A stretch of DNA of 64,000 nucleotides from a virus. Under the pieces are notes generated by a model. The model did no database searches and was not told where the DNA came from. It worked only from the letters and a program-made list of their open reading frames with translations. Position 1 is the first letter of the stretch. Each line of letters starts with the position of its first letter. The stretch covers positions 18,576 through 82,575 of the IMG/VR virus record IMGVR_UViG_3300003332_000015; one strand, given 5' to 3'. Below, piece by piece: positions 17,647 to 25,956 of this stretch. The position numbers and the translations under genes are program-made.

Positions 17647-17668
17647 GTCTTGTCATAGTCTTGTCATA
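17647..17668. repeat. 11-bp tandem duplication
   Basis: GTCTTGTCATA present twice in direct succession; responsible for the frameshift in the endonuclease gene at 17423-18099. Confidence 0.95.
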
Positions 17669-18160
17669 TCACTAACTATTCTTCCTTTCTGAGATTCTGA
17701 TATCTTATGTTTATGTTCTTCACTCATATGTTTATTATAGTAATGATGATTTTTACCTTTTTTAGCTTCTGATATTTTTTTACGTGTTTCAATAGTACAT
17801 GGTGGTTTATCTTGACGTAACCTAGCGTGCTGTTTAGAGGTTAACTTAGGAGAATATTTTACATTTTTTGACATAAACATAAAAGCATAAGTCATTGACC
17901 CTCCATAAATCTTCCAAAGAATTAGATGAGCAATGAAATGTTCTCTTGCTGTAAGACGAATTATATTTTCAGGTTCATCACTTCCACCTAAAGCTCTAGG
18001 TATGATATGGTGTTTTTCTGTATAAGTATCTTTTGGGATTTTTCTTAATTTTCTTGAATCGATAAATTTGTCGTATCTAATTTTATGAATAGAATTCATT
18101 GTACTAACCTTTTTAATTTTTAAGTCACTTCAATGACTGTTAATATATTATTAAAAGTTA

Positions 18161-18201
18161 GGGGAGAAGGTTAATCTCCCCAACAGGTTGAAGCCTGATG
18201 T
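18161..18201 (-). other. Conserved double hairpin B before HNH endonuclease
   Basis: Minus strand: stem CAGG/CCTG with a six-base loop (within 18182-18201), then GGGGAGA/TCTCCCC (18161-18181). It begins about 20 bases after the stop of the 18224 gene. Same two-stem layout as 9583-9625 and 21731-21776, with different stem bases. Confidence 0.55.
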
Positions 18202-18223
18202 CCCCATTTTTTACTTTTTTTAA

Positions 18224-18817
18224 TTATTCTGTTGACGCTACTTCTGCAGGTTCACTTGTTGCAGGTTCAGTTTCAAGCGGAAAGACTTGAATTTTATCAC
18301 CAGGTTCTAAAATAAAATCTGTATCTGGTAATCTTACTTCCTGTTCAACATCAATGATGATTGCATCAGCATCAAAAGCTGCTTGAGCTGATTCTAAACC
18401 AGGATCTTTTATTTCGTCCTCTTCTTCTTTCACTTTGTCCTTGTCTTCTAACATTTTGTCTTTCTCCTCGATTGACTCATCTTTACTTAATTTTTTAGAA
18501 ATAGTTGTCATTGCTTTATCCAACTCTTTCATAAATTCATTAGCTATTTTATCATCTGATGTAGCAAGACCTTTTAATAGTTGAAGTCCTTTCATCTGGG
18601 ATTCATTATCACCACCAAAATTACCTTGCATATCTTTTACTATTTTTTTAGTATCTACTTTTTCTTTTATTTTTTCCATCTTTTCTCTCCATTGTGTATA
18701 ACAGACAGCAACTCTTTGTTCCTGTGAATCAAACTCTTTATTTTTAGTTAATGTACTTATACATCGACTTATAAAATCTTTTTCTTTTTCAGCTTTATTA
18801 GGTTTTGGTAAAGGCAT
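18224..18817 (-). CDS. Head-associated protein with FISRC motif and C-terminal ILExGDKI module
   Basis: 197 residues. The N-terminus MPLPKPNKAEKEKDFISRC, followed by DSQEQRVAVCYTQW, is the 'PKP...FISRC...QR.AVCY.QW' motif found in many phage head-maturation proteins and protease-associated proteins. The middle is acidic, lysine-rich coiled coil. Near the C-terminus (about 150-180) lies a variant module DVEQEVRLPDTDFILEPGDK. The combination suggests a prohead core or scaffold-associated protein, processed by the prohead protease. Inference from motifs; no enzyme activity proposed. Confidence 0.6.
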   Translation of the reverse strand: MPLPKPNKAEKEKDFISRCISTLTKNKEFDSQEQRVAVCYTQWREKMEKIKEKVDTKKIVKDMQGNFGGDNESQMKGLQLLKGLATSDDKIANEFMKELDKAMTTISKKLSKDESIEEKDKMLEDKDKVKEEEDEIKDPGLESAQAAFDADAIIIDVEQEVRLPDTDFILEPGDKIQVFPLETEPATSEPAEVASTE

Positions 18818-18821
18818 AATT

Positions 18822-19004
18822 TTATCCTATTAAATTTCTTTGCATCGTATTTATAAATTGACTCATAAATTCTTTATCATTAGGTAATACATCTAAAACT
18901 GCTTGTGCAAATTGTGATCCACCGTTAGGATTCCTCATAAGAAGTTTTACCATATTTTGCATAATAATATCATCTTCTTTTAGACTTTTCTTTATTACTT
19001 TCAT
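18822..19004 (-). CDS. Small head-region protein, unknown
   Basis: 60 residues, helical. The N-terminus MKVIKKSLKEDD contains an L-K-E triplet that fits the T4 prohead-protease rule (L/I-x-E). It overlaps the ADP-ribosyltransferase-like gene by one base and is 4 bases from the FISRC gene, so all three are probably co-translated. Confidence 0.5.
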   Translation of the reverse strand: MKVIKKSLKEDDIIMQNMVKLLMRNPNGGSQFAQAVLDVLPNDKEFMSQFINTMQRNLIG

Positions 19005-20806
19005 TACATAAATTTCCTTAATATACCTATTAAAATTTTAATTATTGGTTTTGGTATTGGTAATGAGTCTGATCTATTTTCCATTTGATCTAACATATAA
19101 GTATAATAAGCTTTATTAGCTATAAAATACTTTGTCATTAAACCAGCTGGAGTATCTACTACAATACCACCATCTTTTTCCACTGAGTGTACTACATCAC
19201 CAAATATATTTTTTATTCTTGGTATCAGAGTTTTAACAAATAATTTAGGAGGTTGTTTAAATTCTCCTCCACTTCTTTTCTCTAACATAATAGCTAGATT
19301 CTGTGTCATTACTCCCCATATAGGATCTCGACCTACTTCTACTTGCATTTGTGTAAATGCACCGATAATAGATTTAGGAGAACCAAAAGTTGCTACTAAT
19401 TTATACATACCACTATTTTGTTTTCTAGCAGCTATTCCACCTGTTTTATCTCCAAAGAAAGTCCATGCTACTGCACGACTTTCAAACTTACCTTGATCCC
19501 AAGAAGCACCTACTGCTTTTTGGTATGAGTCTCTGAAATTAGAATATAGAGCATCTTGCTCTTGTTTTGATAAATCATAGTATTTAAAACTTTCATTAAG
19601 TACATGAGAATATTTAATATTATAAAGTCCATCAATAATACTATCTATATAAACAGATTCATTAAGAGGAGGTTCTGTTGAAATTATAAATCTTTTAGCT
19701 GTTTTAATTTCACCTGTTTTCCATCTAGGAATAGATGTTCCCATTGTACCAATATCTTCTTTCCATTCACCACCTGACCAAATACCGTCATGCCATATTC
19801 CACCAGAAAAAATACCACCTAGAAAATTACCGTAACTCCAATCTCCACCACTAAAATTTCCTTTGTGCCATTTACCTTTTTTCCATATACCATTTAACCA
19901 AACATCACCGTACCATTGACCTGATACCCAAGTACCCTTATTCCAAATAAATTCTTTATCTTCTGATATAATAATTTCAGCTTCTTCTACTTTAGCTTTC
20001 ACAAACCAAGGAAAATCTTTTTGAAAATCTTTAAGACTATACCCTTCAGGGGTATCAATAGACTTTACAGTACCTTTAAAATAGTCTAATAAAATTTCAG
20101 CTTCATCTGCTCTTGACTGTACTTTACCCATGTCCTTTGCAGGTATCCATCCACCATTAGGTAGTTTTTTACCTGTAGAAATTACACCGTCACTTCCTAC
20201 TTCATAGTCAATAATTTTACCGTCATAATCAGTTTTAGCATATTCAAAAGGAATAGCAGTATCATAAGCATATGAAACTACAACATTACCATCATGATTA
20301 CCGGTAAATATAATTCCTCTTACCCCTCGAATACTACATATACCATTTTTTACATAAGAATCAACAAAATTATTATAAGCAACGTCTGCTGAGTAAGATG
20401 GTTCATCTAATGTTTTCTCTAACATCTTTGACCAATTAAATATATTTCTAGGTAAATCAATAGTATCATGATAAATCCTATAATGATCAATTAACTGGTC
20501 ATTCAATGTATATTTATCACCAAAAACAGATTTCGAAATATTATAATCAAAAATAAGTAAATTTTTAGGGTTAATACGACACTTTAATAATGTATCACCA
20601 TAGTGTGTCATATTACTTTTTAGTTGTGAAGAAAGATCATATGTTAAATAAAATCCTTTTCCATACATTGATCCATACCCAGGTTTAAATCCAGTATCAA
20701 TAATTCCTAGAGCATCTCCCATACTTGTTCTATGATAAGCAAGTAAATAATTACTATGATATGTTATGGATTCTTTTAATACTGTTCCAAAATCTATTTT
20801 TCTCAT
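19004..20806 (-). CDS. PARP-like ADP-ribosyltransferase fused to pentapeptide W/F-x-x-G-x repeats
   Basis: 600 residues. Residues about 20-190 resemble the PARP-type transferase core: AYHRTS (H25) for NAD binding, GYGSMYGKGFYLTYD (Y53) matching the PARP G-x-G-K-G-x-Y signature, and VVVSYAYDTAIPFEY near 175-190, where PARPs have NEYVVYD. The usual catalytic Glu position is Asn here, so activity may be mono-ADP-ribosylation or lost. Residues about 288-348 are twelve W/F-x-x-G-x pentads. The C-terminal ~220 residues form an unrecognised domain. The N-terminus ...FGTVLKES has an L-K-E, like the gp21-cleaved leader of T4 Alt, an injected transferase. Confidence 0.6.
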   Translation of the reverse strand: MRKIDFGTVLKESITYHSNYLLAYHRTSMGDALGIIDTGFKPGYGSMYGKGFYLTYDLSSQLKSNMTHYGDTLLKCRINPKNLLIFDYNISKSVFGDKYTLNDQLIDHYRIYHDTIDLPRNIFNWSKMLEKTLDEPSYSADVAYNNFVDSYVKNGICSIRGVRGIIFTGNHDGNVVVSYAYDTAIPFEYAKTDYDGKIIDYEVGSDGVISTGKKLPNGGWIPAKDMGKVQSRADEAEILLDYFKGTVKSIDTPEGYSLKDFQKDFPWFVKAKVEEAEIIISEDKEFIWNKGTWVSGQWYGDVWLNGIWKKGKWHKGNFSGGDWSYGNFLGGIFSGGIWHDGIWSGGEWKEDIGTMGTSIPRWKTGEIKTAKRFIISTEPPLNESVYIDSIIDGLYNIKYSHVLNESFKYYDLSKQEQDALYSNFRDSYQKAVGASWDQGKFESRAVAWTFFGDKTGGIAARKQNSGMYKLVATFGSPKSIIGAFTQMQVEVGRDPIWGVMTQNLAIMLEKRSGGEFKQPPKLFVKTLIPRIKNIFGDVVHSVEKDGGIVVDTPAGLMTKYFIANKAYYTYMLDQMENRSDSLPIPKPIIKILIGILRKFM

Positions 20807-20834
20807 TATTAATTAAACCTTTAAAATTCTTGTT

Positions 20835-20847
20835 ATTATATTAGTAA
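20835..20847 (-). promoter_or_regulatory. Late-type motif before ADP-ribosyltransferase-like gene
   Basis: TTACTAATATAAT, 28 bases before the ATG at 20806; AAAGG precedes the start. Confidence 0.55.
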
Positions 20848-20854
20848 TCAAACT

Positions 20855-21655
20855 TTACTTTTTCTTCTTTTGTTTTTGCCATTGTTTAAGAGCTGCTTGT
20901 CTTAATTTTTCTCTAGTTTCTTTAGATACAATTTTACCTTTATTTGATTTTGATATTTTAAAACGTGTTTCCTTTGTTATAACTCTTCCTTTACTTATTT
21001 CACTTATTCTTTTCTTTTTCTTATCAGCTACATCTTTACCATATCTTTCTTCATATGAAATACCTTTTTGTGATTTACTTATTTTCTTTTTTGATTTATC
21101 AGAATGATGTTTACCTGTCATACCAGGACTAGGATTATCTTTTTTAGAATCACTTATTTTCTTTTTAGTTTCTTCTTATCGAGGTCTCCCTTTTAAAGAA
21201 CTACTAACTTTTTCTTTCCACTTTTTAGCACCTTCTTTGCCCATTGTCTCGATATGTGTTTTACCTTTTTGTATTTTACTAAGATGATTTTTAACTTCTT
21301 TAGAACGTATTTTTCCTCTATTTGAATCACCAATTTTTTTCTTATGTTCTTCGCTCATTTCTATACTTTCTTTTAATCTTTGGTATTGTTTAGATGTTAA
21401 AGTATTAATATGTCTACCGTCTTGTGATAGTAACCAAAAAGCATATGTCATTTGTTTTCCATAAGCTTTCCACAAAATTAGGTGAGCGATATAGTGTTCT
21501 CTTGCTGTTAAGATTATAAGATTTAAAGGTTCATTAGAGCCACCCAAGGATCTTGGGAGAATATGATGTTCTTCTGTATAAAAATTTTTTGATCTTTTTC
21601 TAATAGGACGTGATTGGATAAATTTGTCGTAGCGGATTTTATGAATATTCTTTAT
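20855..21655 (-). pseudogene. HNH homing endonuclease inactivated by stop codon and start loss
   Basis: A single reading frame spans 267 codons and aligns with the other HNH endonucleases. It has KIRYDKFIQSRPIRK, TEEHHILPRSLGGSN and LTAREHYIAHLILWKAYGK, then NUMOD3 repeats. The codon where the relatives have ATG is ATA (21653-21655), after a good AGGAG. An in-frame TAA (21176-21178) lies between SSLKGRPR and EETKKKISDSKK. Both lesions are point changes, so this is a recently decayed copy. The nearest usable start is a TTG inside the HNH core (21547). Confidence 0.8.
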
Positions 21656-21698
21656 GTGTGACTCCTGTAATTTTTAATGGTACTCTAATACCTTTTAC

Positions 21699-21711
21699 AT
21701 TATATTAGTAA
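21699..21711 (-). promoter_or_regulatory. Late-type motif before the decayed HNH endonuclease
   Basis: TTACTAATATAAT, 44 bases before the former start codon; spacing like the copy at 9553-9565. Confidence 0.5.
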
Positions 21712-21730
21712 GAAAAAATAAAAAGAGTTA

Positions 21731-21776
21731 GGAGGAATGGAGTCACCAATTCCTCCGAACAAGTTAGAGCTTGTTT
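21731..21776 (-). other. Conserved double hairpin C before HNH endonuclease
   Basis: Minus strand: stem AACAAG/CTTGTT (21757-21776), then stem GGAGGAAT/ATTCCTCC (21731-21756), starting 5 bases after the AAA+ ATPase stop. Third member of the two-hairpin set. Confidence 0.55.
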
Positions 21777-21780
21777 CTCT

Positions 21781-23265
21781 TTACTTAAATTGATATTCTC
21801 TTAACATTTGAAAAGCTCTTGTTTGCCAAGCTGAATCTGGTCGACCTGCTTCATGAGCTGCAAGTCTAAAAATTAGTATATAATTAAAAGATCTATAATC
21901 CATTTCTGATAATGCAGGAAGAGCTGCTGTAGCAAACTCAAAAACATCATCTCTCATACTATCGGTTATTTCAGTAATTTCGGCATACATATTATATAAT
22001 GAATCTTTTATTAAAGCTAATGATTCTTCTTTAGTCCAATTTAATGTATAAGTAACACCTTTTAATCTTTGTTCTATAGCTGAATTTAAAGTTAATAAAT
22101 TTGATATAAAAATAATTTTTGATTCAAAATCGAAATCTTCATCTATAACAATATCAGTTCCATAAACTTTAATTGGATTAATAACACTTATTCTTCTTAC
22201 TGGTTTCATATCAAGTACTTTTTTAAGTAAGTTAACCATTGCCTCATCTTTAAAAACTGAATCATTATCATCAAAAATAACTATTTCATCTTTTCTATTC
22301 TGATAAAGAGCATTTATAAATCCAGTATAACCACCCATTTTTTGATCAACTTTTACAGGTTTAACACCTTCTTCTTTTAAGACTCTTTCTACTGTTTCAG
22401 TTTTTCCAGTACCAGGCTTCCCATGTAATAATAAACCAGGTAATACTTTTGATCCTTGTGCTAATAAACGAACATCAGCTTCAATATTCTCCATTATAAT
22501 TACTGGTCCTGTTTTAAAAGAAGCTTCATAAATAGCTTGAAGAGCAGGATCTTTTAATGTAGCTGTAACAGGTGTACCAACTTGAACAGTAACACCAGGT
22601 ACTGAAGCTGTATTAACTTGTATTTTACCGTTTTTAGAGAGTTCCTTTACATAATAAGTTAACTTACCAGCATTTAATGTTTTTCCTGATCTATATTTAG
22701 TTTGAAAAAATGTTGTAATAGTTATTGCTTTACTGTGATAATCATATCTACCATCTTTAAGGTCTTGTACATCCTGTGGATTATCATCAAACCATGCCAT
22801 AAGCATATCAGTTATCTTTACTGCTTCATGTAGTTTACCACTTCTATTTGTAGATTCTTCGTATCTTAAGTATTCACCAGTAATTATGTCAACTACTTGA
22901 TCAATAGTTTGTACTATATTAAAACCATTAAGATCAATATTTTGATCAGGAGTTAAACTATCTTCTTCACTATATAAATCAATAGACTGTAATACTTCAC
23001 TACCTGTTATCATGAAATTAAATCTAATAGCCCCTGTTCCCATAAACCCAAAATAAGATTGGAATTTACCATAAGCATCTGTAAACATCTCAGGAATAGG
23101 AGAAATACCAATTGGTATACCTACTCTTCTTGAAATTACAGCAGCTGCTTTCTGTGCTACAAATAAAGATTTACCTTTTCTGAAAGAAGCCTCTTGTAGC
23201 ATAAAGTGATCTTCTAATTCTTTTATATCACTTTTTTCAAATACTTCGTTATTAATTAATCGCAT
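21781..23265 (-). CDS. AAA+ ATPase of the late region, unknown target
   Basis: 494 residues. The ATPase core is C-terminal: Walker A GKPGTGKT (about 282-289), Walker B VIFDDND (about 325-331), sensor-like IIFISN (about 388) and a helical lid to the end. Residues 1-250 form a separate N-terminal domain with no match I recognise. Such single-copy AAA+ proteins can remodel proteins or load complexes, but replication loaders and terminases look different. Its place in a late operon suggests a role in assembly or packaging, or in attack on a host complex. Confidence 0.7.
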   Translation of the reverse strand: MRLINNEVFEKSDIKELEDHFMLQEASFRKGKSLFVAQKAAAVISRRVGIPIGISPIPEMFTDAYGKFQSYFGFMGTGAIRFNFMITGSEVLQSIDLYSEEDSLTPDQNIDLNGFNIVQTIDQVVDIITGEYLRYEESTNRSGKLHEAVKITDMLMAWFDDNPQDVQDLKDGRYDYHSKAITITTFFQTKYRSGKTLNAGKLTYYVKELSKNGKIQVNTASVPGVTVQVGTPVTATLKDPALQAIYEASFKTGPVIIMENIEADVRLLAQGSKVLPGLLLHGKPGTGKTETVERVLKEEGVKPVKVDQKMGGYTGFINALYQNRKDEIVIFDDNDSVFKDEAMVNLLKKVLDMKPVRRISVINPIKVYGTDIVIDEDFDFESKIIFISNLLTLNSAIEQRLKGVTYTLNWTKEESLALIKDSLYNMYAEITEITDSMRDDVFEFATAALPALSEMDYRSFNYILIFRLAAHEAGRPDSAWQTRAFQMLREYQFK

Positions 23266-23282
23266 ATTATATACCTCATCCT

Positions 23283-23307
23283 CTAATTATATTATATTAG
23301 TAATTAG
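23283..23307 (-). promoter_or_regulatory. Late motif in inverted repeat before AAA+ ATPase gene
   Basis: TTACTAATATAAT (23291-23303) inside a 7-bp inverted repeat CTAATTA/TAATTAG (23301-23307 and 23283-23289). The AGGATGAGG ribosome-binding region follows the 3' arm. Confidence 0.55.
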
Positions 23308-23678
23308 TTTTTGCTTTTCTTTTTCTTTTTTATAGTTGGCTTAAAATTATCTTTACCTATCTTTTTATCTAGTAGTACATCTAACCTACTATAAAATCTC
23401 CAACATATTCCTATATAAAATATAGAAGCCATTGTAAGTAGTTCTAAAGTATTCCAAATCAAATCATAAGTAATAATTATACTTCTTTGGTATATAAAAC
23501 TTAATACTAATAAACAAAAAGAAGCTAGTATATTTTTTGAGTGATCTGTTTTAACTGCTTCCCATAACTTCCCAACTATAGATACAAAACCTAATGACAT
23601 AAAAGCAATAGTTGCTATTGGAAGCATAAAGTTTAAAAATTTTAAAATTTGATCTTTAAATTCTATTAAAAATTCCAT
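23304..23678 (-). CDS. Small membrane protein
   Basis: 124 residues with three to four hydrophobic helices (about 15-35, 48-62, 66-80, 83-95) and a very basic tail (KPTIKKKKKSKN). Unknown function; in a late region a holin or membrane-anchor role is possible. The SprT-like gene ends in the start codon region (one-base overlap), suggesting coupled translation. Confidence 0.55.
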   Translation of the reverse strand: MEFLIEFKDQILKFLNFMLPIATIAFMSLGFVSIVGKLWEAVKTDHSKNILASFCLLVLSFIYQRSIIITYDLIWNTLELLTMASIFYIGICWRFYSRLDVLLDKKIGKDNFKPTIKKKKKSKN

Positions 23679-24388
23679 TATAATATTGCCCCTTGTATAT
23701 CTTGTTGAAGTTTTAGATATATTTCATCTTTTAAAATAAAAAATGATCCTTTGTTTAAACTAGTATTTAAAGTTCTTGAAATAGTAAATCTTTGTAATTC
23801 TACTAAATTTGAAATACCAAATTCAATTCTATCAATATCTCTTTTAGACGTAATAGCATGGTCTATATTTCTTCTGAAAGATTTTTTTTCATTATCTAAT
23901 TTACGAAAAACACCTATTAGTAATTGACGCATATTCTTTCTATGTAAAATATAAAAATATAATGGTTGACTAAAAGATACAGATGTTTCAACATTATAAT
24001 CTGTAACATCTTCTGTTCTTTTTACATTATATTGAGGGAACTTTTTATTTATCTCAGCTATAGTTTGTAAAAATTCACGCCCATGTCCCTCTAAAGAATT
24101 TAAAACTTGTAAAAAATAAACATGTACCATTTCATGTATTAAAATATCTCTTAATGTTTCAACAGATACATCAAAAAAAGTTGATAATGTTAATTTAGTA
24201 ATATTAATAGTCTCACTAGGTTGTCCTCTTCTATAAGTATAAGAAACTCGTCCCATTGCGTTTTTTAATTTACTCCATTTTAATGGAAAATCTAAATTTA
24301 AATCATTATTAAAAATTTCAGTGTTTAACTCTTTAAACTCTTGATAGATATCAAATTTAGTATTATTTGCTAATTCGATATATTTCAT
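23678..24388 (-). CDS. SprT-like zinc metalloprotease
   Basis: 236 residues. SprT-type HExxH motif HEMVH (85-89) and third ligand region GHGREF (His102), in the usual order, after the characteristic beta hairpin RVSYTYRRGQPSE. The family includes proteases that act on DNA-bound or folded proteins. The C-terminal ~100 residues are helical and unlike bacterial SprT zinc ribbons. It is coupled with the structural-type gene upstream (4-base ATGA overlap); a role in assembly or against host proteins is inferred. Confidence 0.75.
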   Translation of the reverse strand: MKYIELANNTKFDIYQEFKELNTEIFNNDLNLDFPLKWSKLKNAMGRVSYTYRRGQPSETINITKLTLSTFFDVSVETLRDILIHEMVHVYFLQVLNSLEGHGREFLQTIAEINKKFPQYNVKRTEDVTDYNVETSVSFSQPLYFYILHRKNMRQLLIGVFRKLDNEKKSFRRNIDHAITSKRDIDRIEFGISNLVELQRFTISRTLNTSLNKGSFFILKDEIYLKLQQDIQGAIL

Positions 24389-25356
24389 TTAATAAGACCT
24401 TTATCTTTTAATTTTTTAGTTAACATAGAAGCCATTGGATTATTCCAAAATGATATTTGACGTAAAAGTCCATAAAGATGTTTATCAAGAAAAGCATCTC
24501 CATGAATTTTATCCCACTGTTTTGGTTTAATTGTTTGAGGGTATATACTACCATCAATTTGTGTTAAATTCCATGCAAAACCTTGCCAATTAAAACTTGG
24601 ACTTGTACTTGAAACTTGAATATTACTAACTTCTAAAATATCTTTAATATCTTTTCCTGTTATTTTACTTTCACCAAATGTATCAAGCCATTGATGAAAC
24701 TCTAAAATTTTAATTTGTAATTCATATACCTCAGCACCATTATGTGATAATGCCCAATTATCATCTGGGTTAGCTACTTGGTAGTCATGATCAAGATCAT
24801 CAGGATAAGGGGTTACTGTAGTAAGAAAAGAAAATGTTACACTATCATCAGCTTCTGAAATGAAACAATCAATTAGTTTTACTTGAGTATTCTCTGAACC
24901 CATAAGTGCTGTACGATGTTTTCTAAATCCCATAGTAAAATCTGATATAGTTCCTACATCCTTTAAGTCCGCTAAAGTAACAAACTCTAATAAATTACTA
25001 TTAAATTGAATAGTACTCTCAAATTTCTTAGTAAATGTTTTATCATCAATAAACTTATCACCTGCTAAATCAATTGGAATAACTAAAGAGCCTTTAACAT
25101 TTCCATTAAAGTCAATAAGATCTTGTGGTGGTGTCATAACTGTATATCTTTTAGTATTATGTGTTAGTGCTGTTCCACTAAAGACCGTTGATACCATAGG
25201 GGATTTTTTAATCCTATATGTAGTTACCATCATATCTCTGTAAGAATCATAAAAAACTAAATATATTTTATAGCTACTAATTACTGCTCTAGAAATTTTT
25301 ATAGATTTCAAATTTTCTAAACCTAGTTGTTTTTTTAACTGTAGTCCTGTTGTCAC
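24385..25356 (-). CDS. Conserved structural-type phage protein, unknown
   Basis: 323 residues. I recognise the C-terminal pattern SPSFNWQGFAWNLTQIDGSI, then PKQWDKIHG and DKHLYGLL, from proteins of large T4-related marine phages, where it is annotated only as structural or hypothetical. The N-terminus is a beta-rich domain (about 15-110). No enzyme motif. Four bases separate it from the upstream gene. Confidence 0.5.
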   Translation of the reverse strand: MTTGLQLKKQLGLENLKSIKISRAVISSYKIYLVFYDSYRDMMVTTYRIKKSPMVSTVFSGTALTHNTKRYTVMTPPQDLIDFNGNVKGSLVIPIDLAGDKFIDDKTFTKKFESTIQFNSNLLEFVTLADLKDVGTISDFTMGFRKHRTALMGSENTQVKLIDCFISEADDSVTFSFLTTVTPYPDDLDHDYQVANPDDNWALSHNGAEVYELQIKILEFHQWLDTFGESKITGKDIKDILEVSNIQVSSTSPSFNWQGFAWNLTQIDGSIYPQTIKPKQWDKIHGDAFLDKHLYGLLRQISFWNNPMASMLTKKLKDKGLIK

Positions 25357-25359
25357 TTT

Positions 25360-25863
25360 TTAAGCTCCCTCATACTGAGTAATAAGATCTTGTACTTCTA
25401 CAGGTAAAGGCATATTATAAGGAGAACATTGAAATTCTCTACTTGTTATATGTCTTATTGAAACAGTTGCAATTAATTCAGATACTCTTAATATAAATAA
25501 GTAAGGTGCTGAATGTACGTCATCATAAATTTTATGAATAAGTATATCACCCTTTTCAATATTATCAGTAAATTTAGCATAACCTGATATAGGTAATATT
25601 TCATATAAAAATAAATTTTCAGTAGTAGCAGGTGCTTCAGTAACATTTTGTCTTAATCTAGTATATGGTATTTTTTCTGGTAAGTCTAAAGAAAGTGTTA
25701 TTACATCATCACTAATTAAAGTTATTGTTTCATCATCATACATATCAACATCGGTTTTTAATCTAATTACTTGTCCTTCAAAACCTGATTGTTCAATTTT
25801 ATAATCTCTTAATTTACGTCTTACACTTACTTGAGCTTTTGAAATTTTGTCTTGTATTCCCAC
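25360..25863 (-). CDS. Hypothetical late protein
   Basis: 167 residues, beta-rich second half. Its basic N-terminus KAQVSVRRKLRDYK suggests contact with nucleic acid or a helix anchor. Preceded by a late motif (25890-25902); likely a head-tail or neck component by position. Not recognised. Confidence 0.45.
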   Translation of the reverse strand: MGIQDKISKAQVSVRRKLRDYKIEQSGFEGQVIRLKTDVDMYDDETITLISDDVITLSLDLPEKIPYTRLRQNVTEAPATTENLFLYEILPISGYAKFTDNIEKGDILIHKIYDDVHSAPYLFILRVSELIATVSIRHITSREFQCSPYNMPLPVEVQDLITQYEGA

Positions 25864-25889
25864 GAGATTTCCTCATTACTATTCTTATT

Positions 25890-25902
25890 ACTATATTAGT
25901 AA
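25890..25902 (-). promoter_or_regulatory. Late-type motif TTACTAATATAGT
   Basis: Variant that is itself a 6-bp hairpin (TTACTA-ATA-TAGTAA), 27 bases before the ATG at 25863. Confidence 0.5.
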
Positions 25903-25924
25903 CAAGTTAATAAATTTTATGTCA

Positions 25925-25953
25925 TAAAAAAACCCTCCAGTAAAGGAGGGTTT
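25925..25953 (-). terminator. Rho-independent terminator after hsp20
   Basis: Minus strand AAACCCTCC-TTTACT-GGAGGGTTTTTTT: nine-base GC-rich stem then a T7 run, 4 bases after the Hsp20 stop. Confidence 0.9.
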
Positions 25954-25956
25954 AAT

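Larger units (their letters stand above)
17423..18099 (-). pseudogene. HNH homing endonuclease disrupted by an 11-bp duplication
   Basis: From ATG 18099 the protein starts MNSIHKIRYDKFIDSRK and has a full HNH core (YTEKHHIIPRALGG; LTAREHFIAHLILWKIYGG). NUMOD3 repeats follow until ...SDMTRL and a stop at 17653. A second frame (17656-17423) resumes MTRQRLSIALKGKKRSSESK and ends with a typical C-terminal domain. The break is a perfect 11-bp tandem duplication (GTCTTGTCATA twice, 17647-17668). Removing one copy restores one frame (S-D-M-T-R-Q-R-L). The truncated product keeps the nuclease core but loses most of the DNA-binding region. Confidence 0.85.

Noticed and set aside
9583-21776. Group I intron ends
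   Set aside because: Double hairpins sit after complete genes, not inside interrupted ones, and no conserved intron core was recognised.
24385-25356. Enzymatic identity for this structural-type protein
   Set aside because: Pattern recognised only from uncharacterised phage proteins; no catalytic residues.
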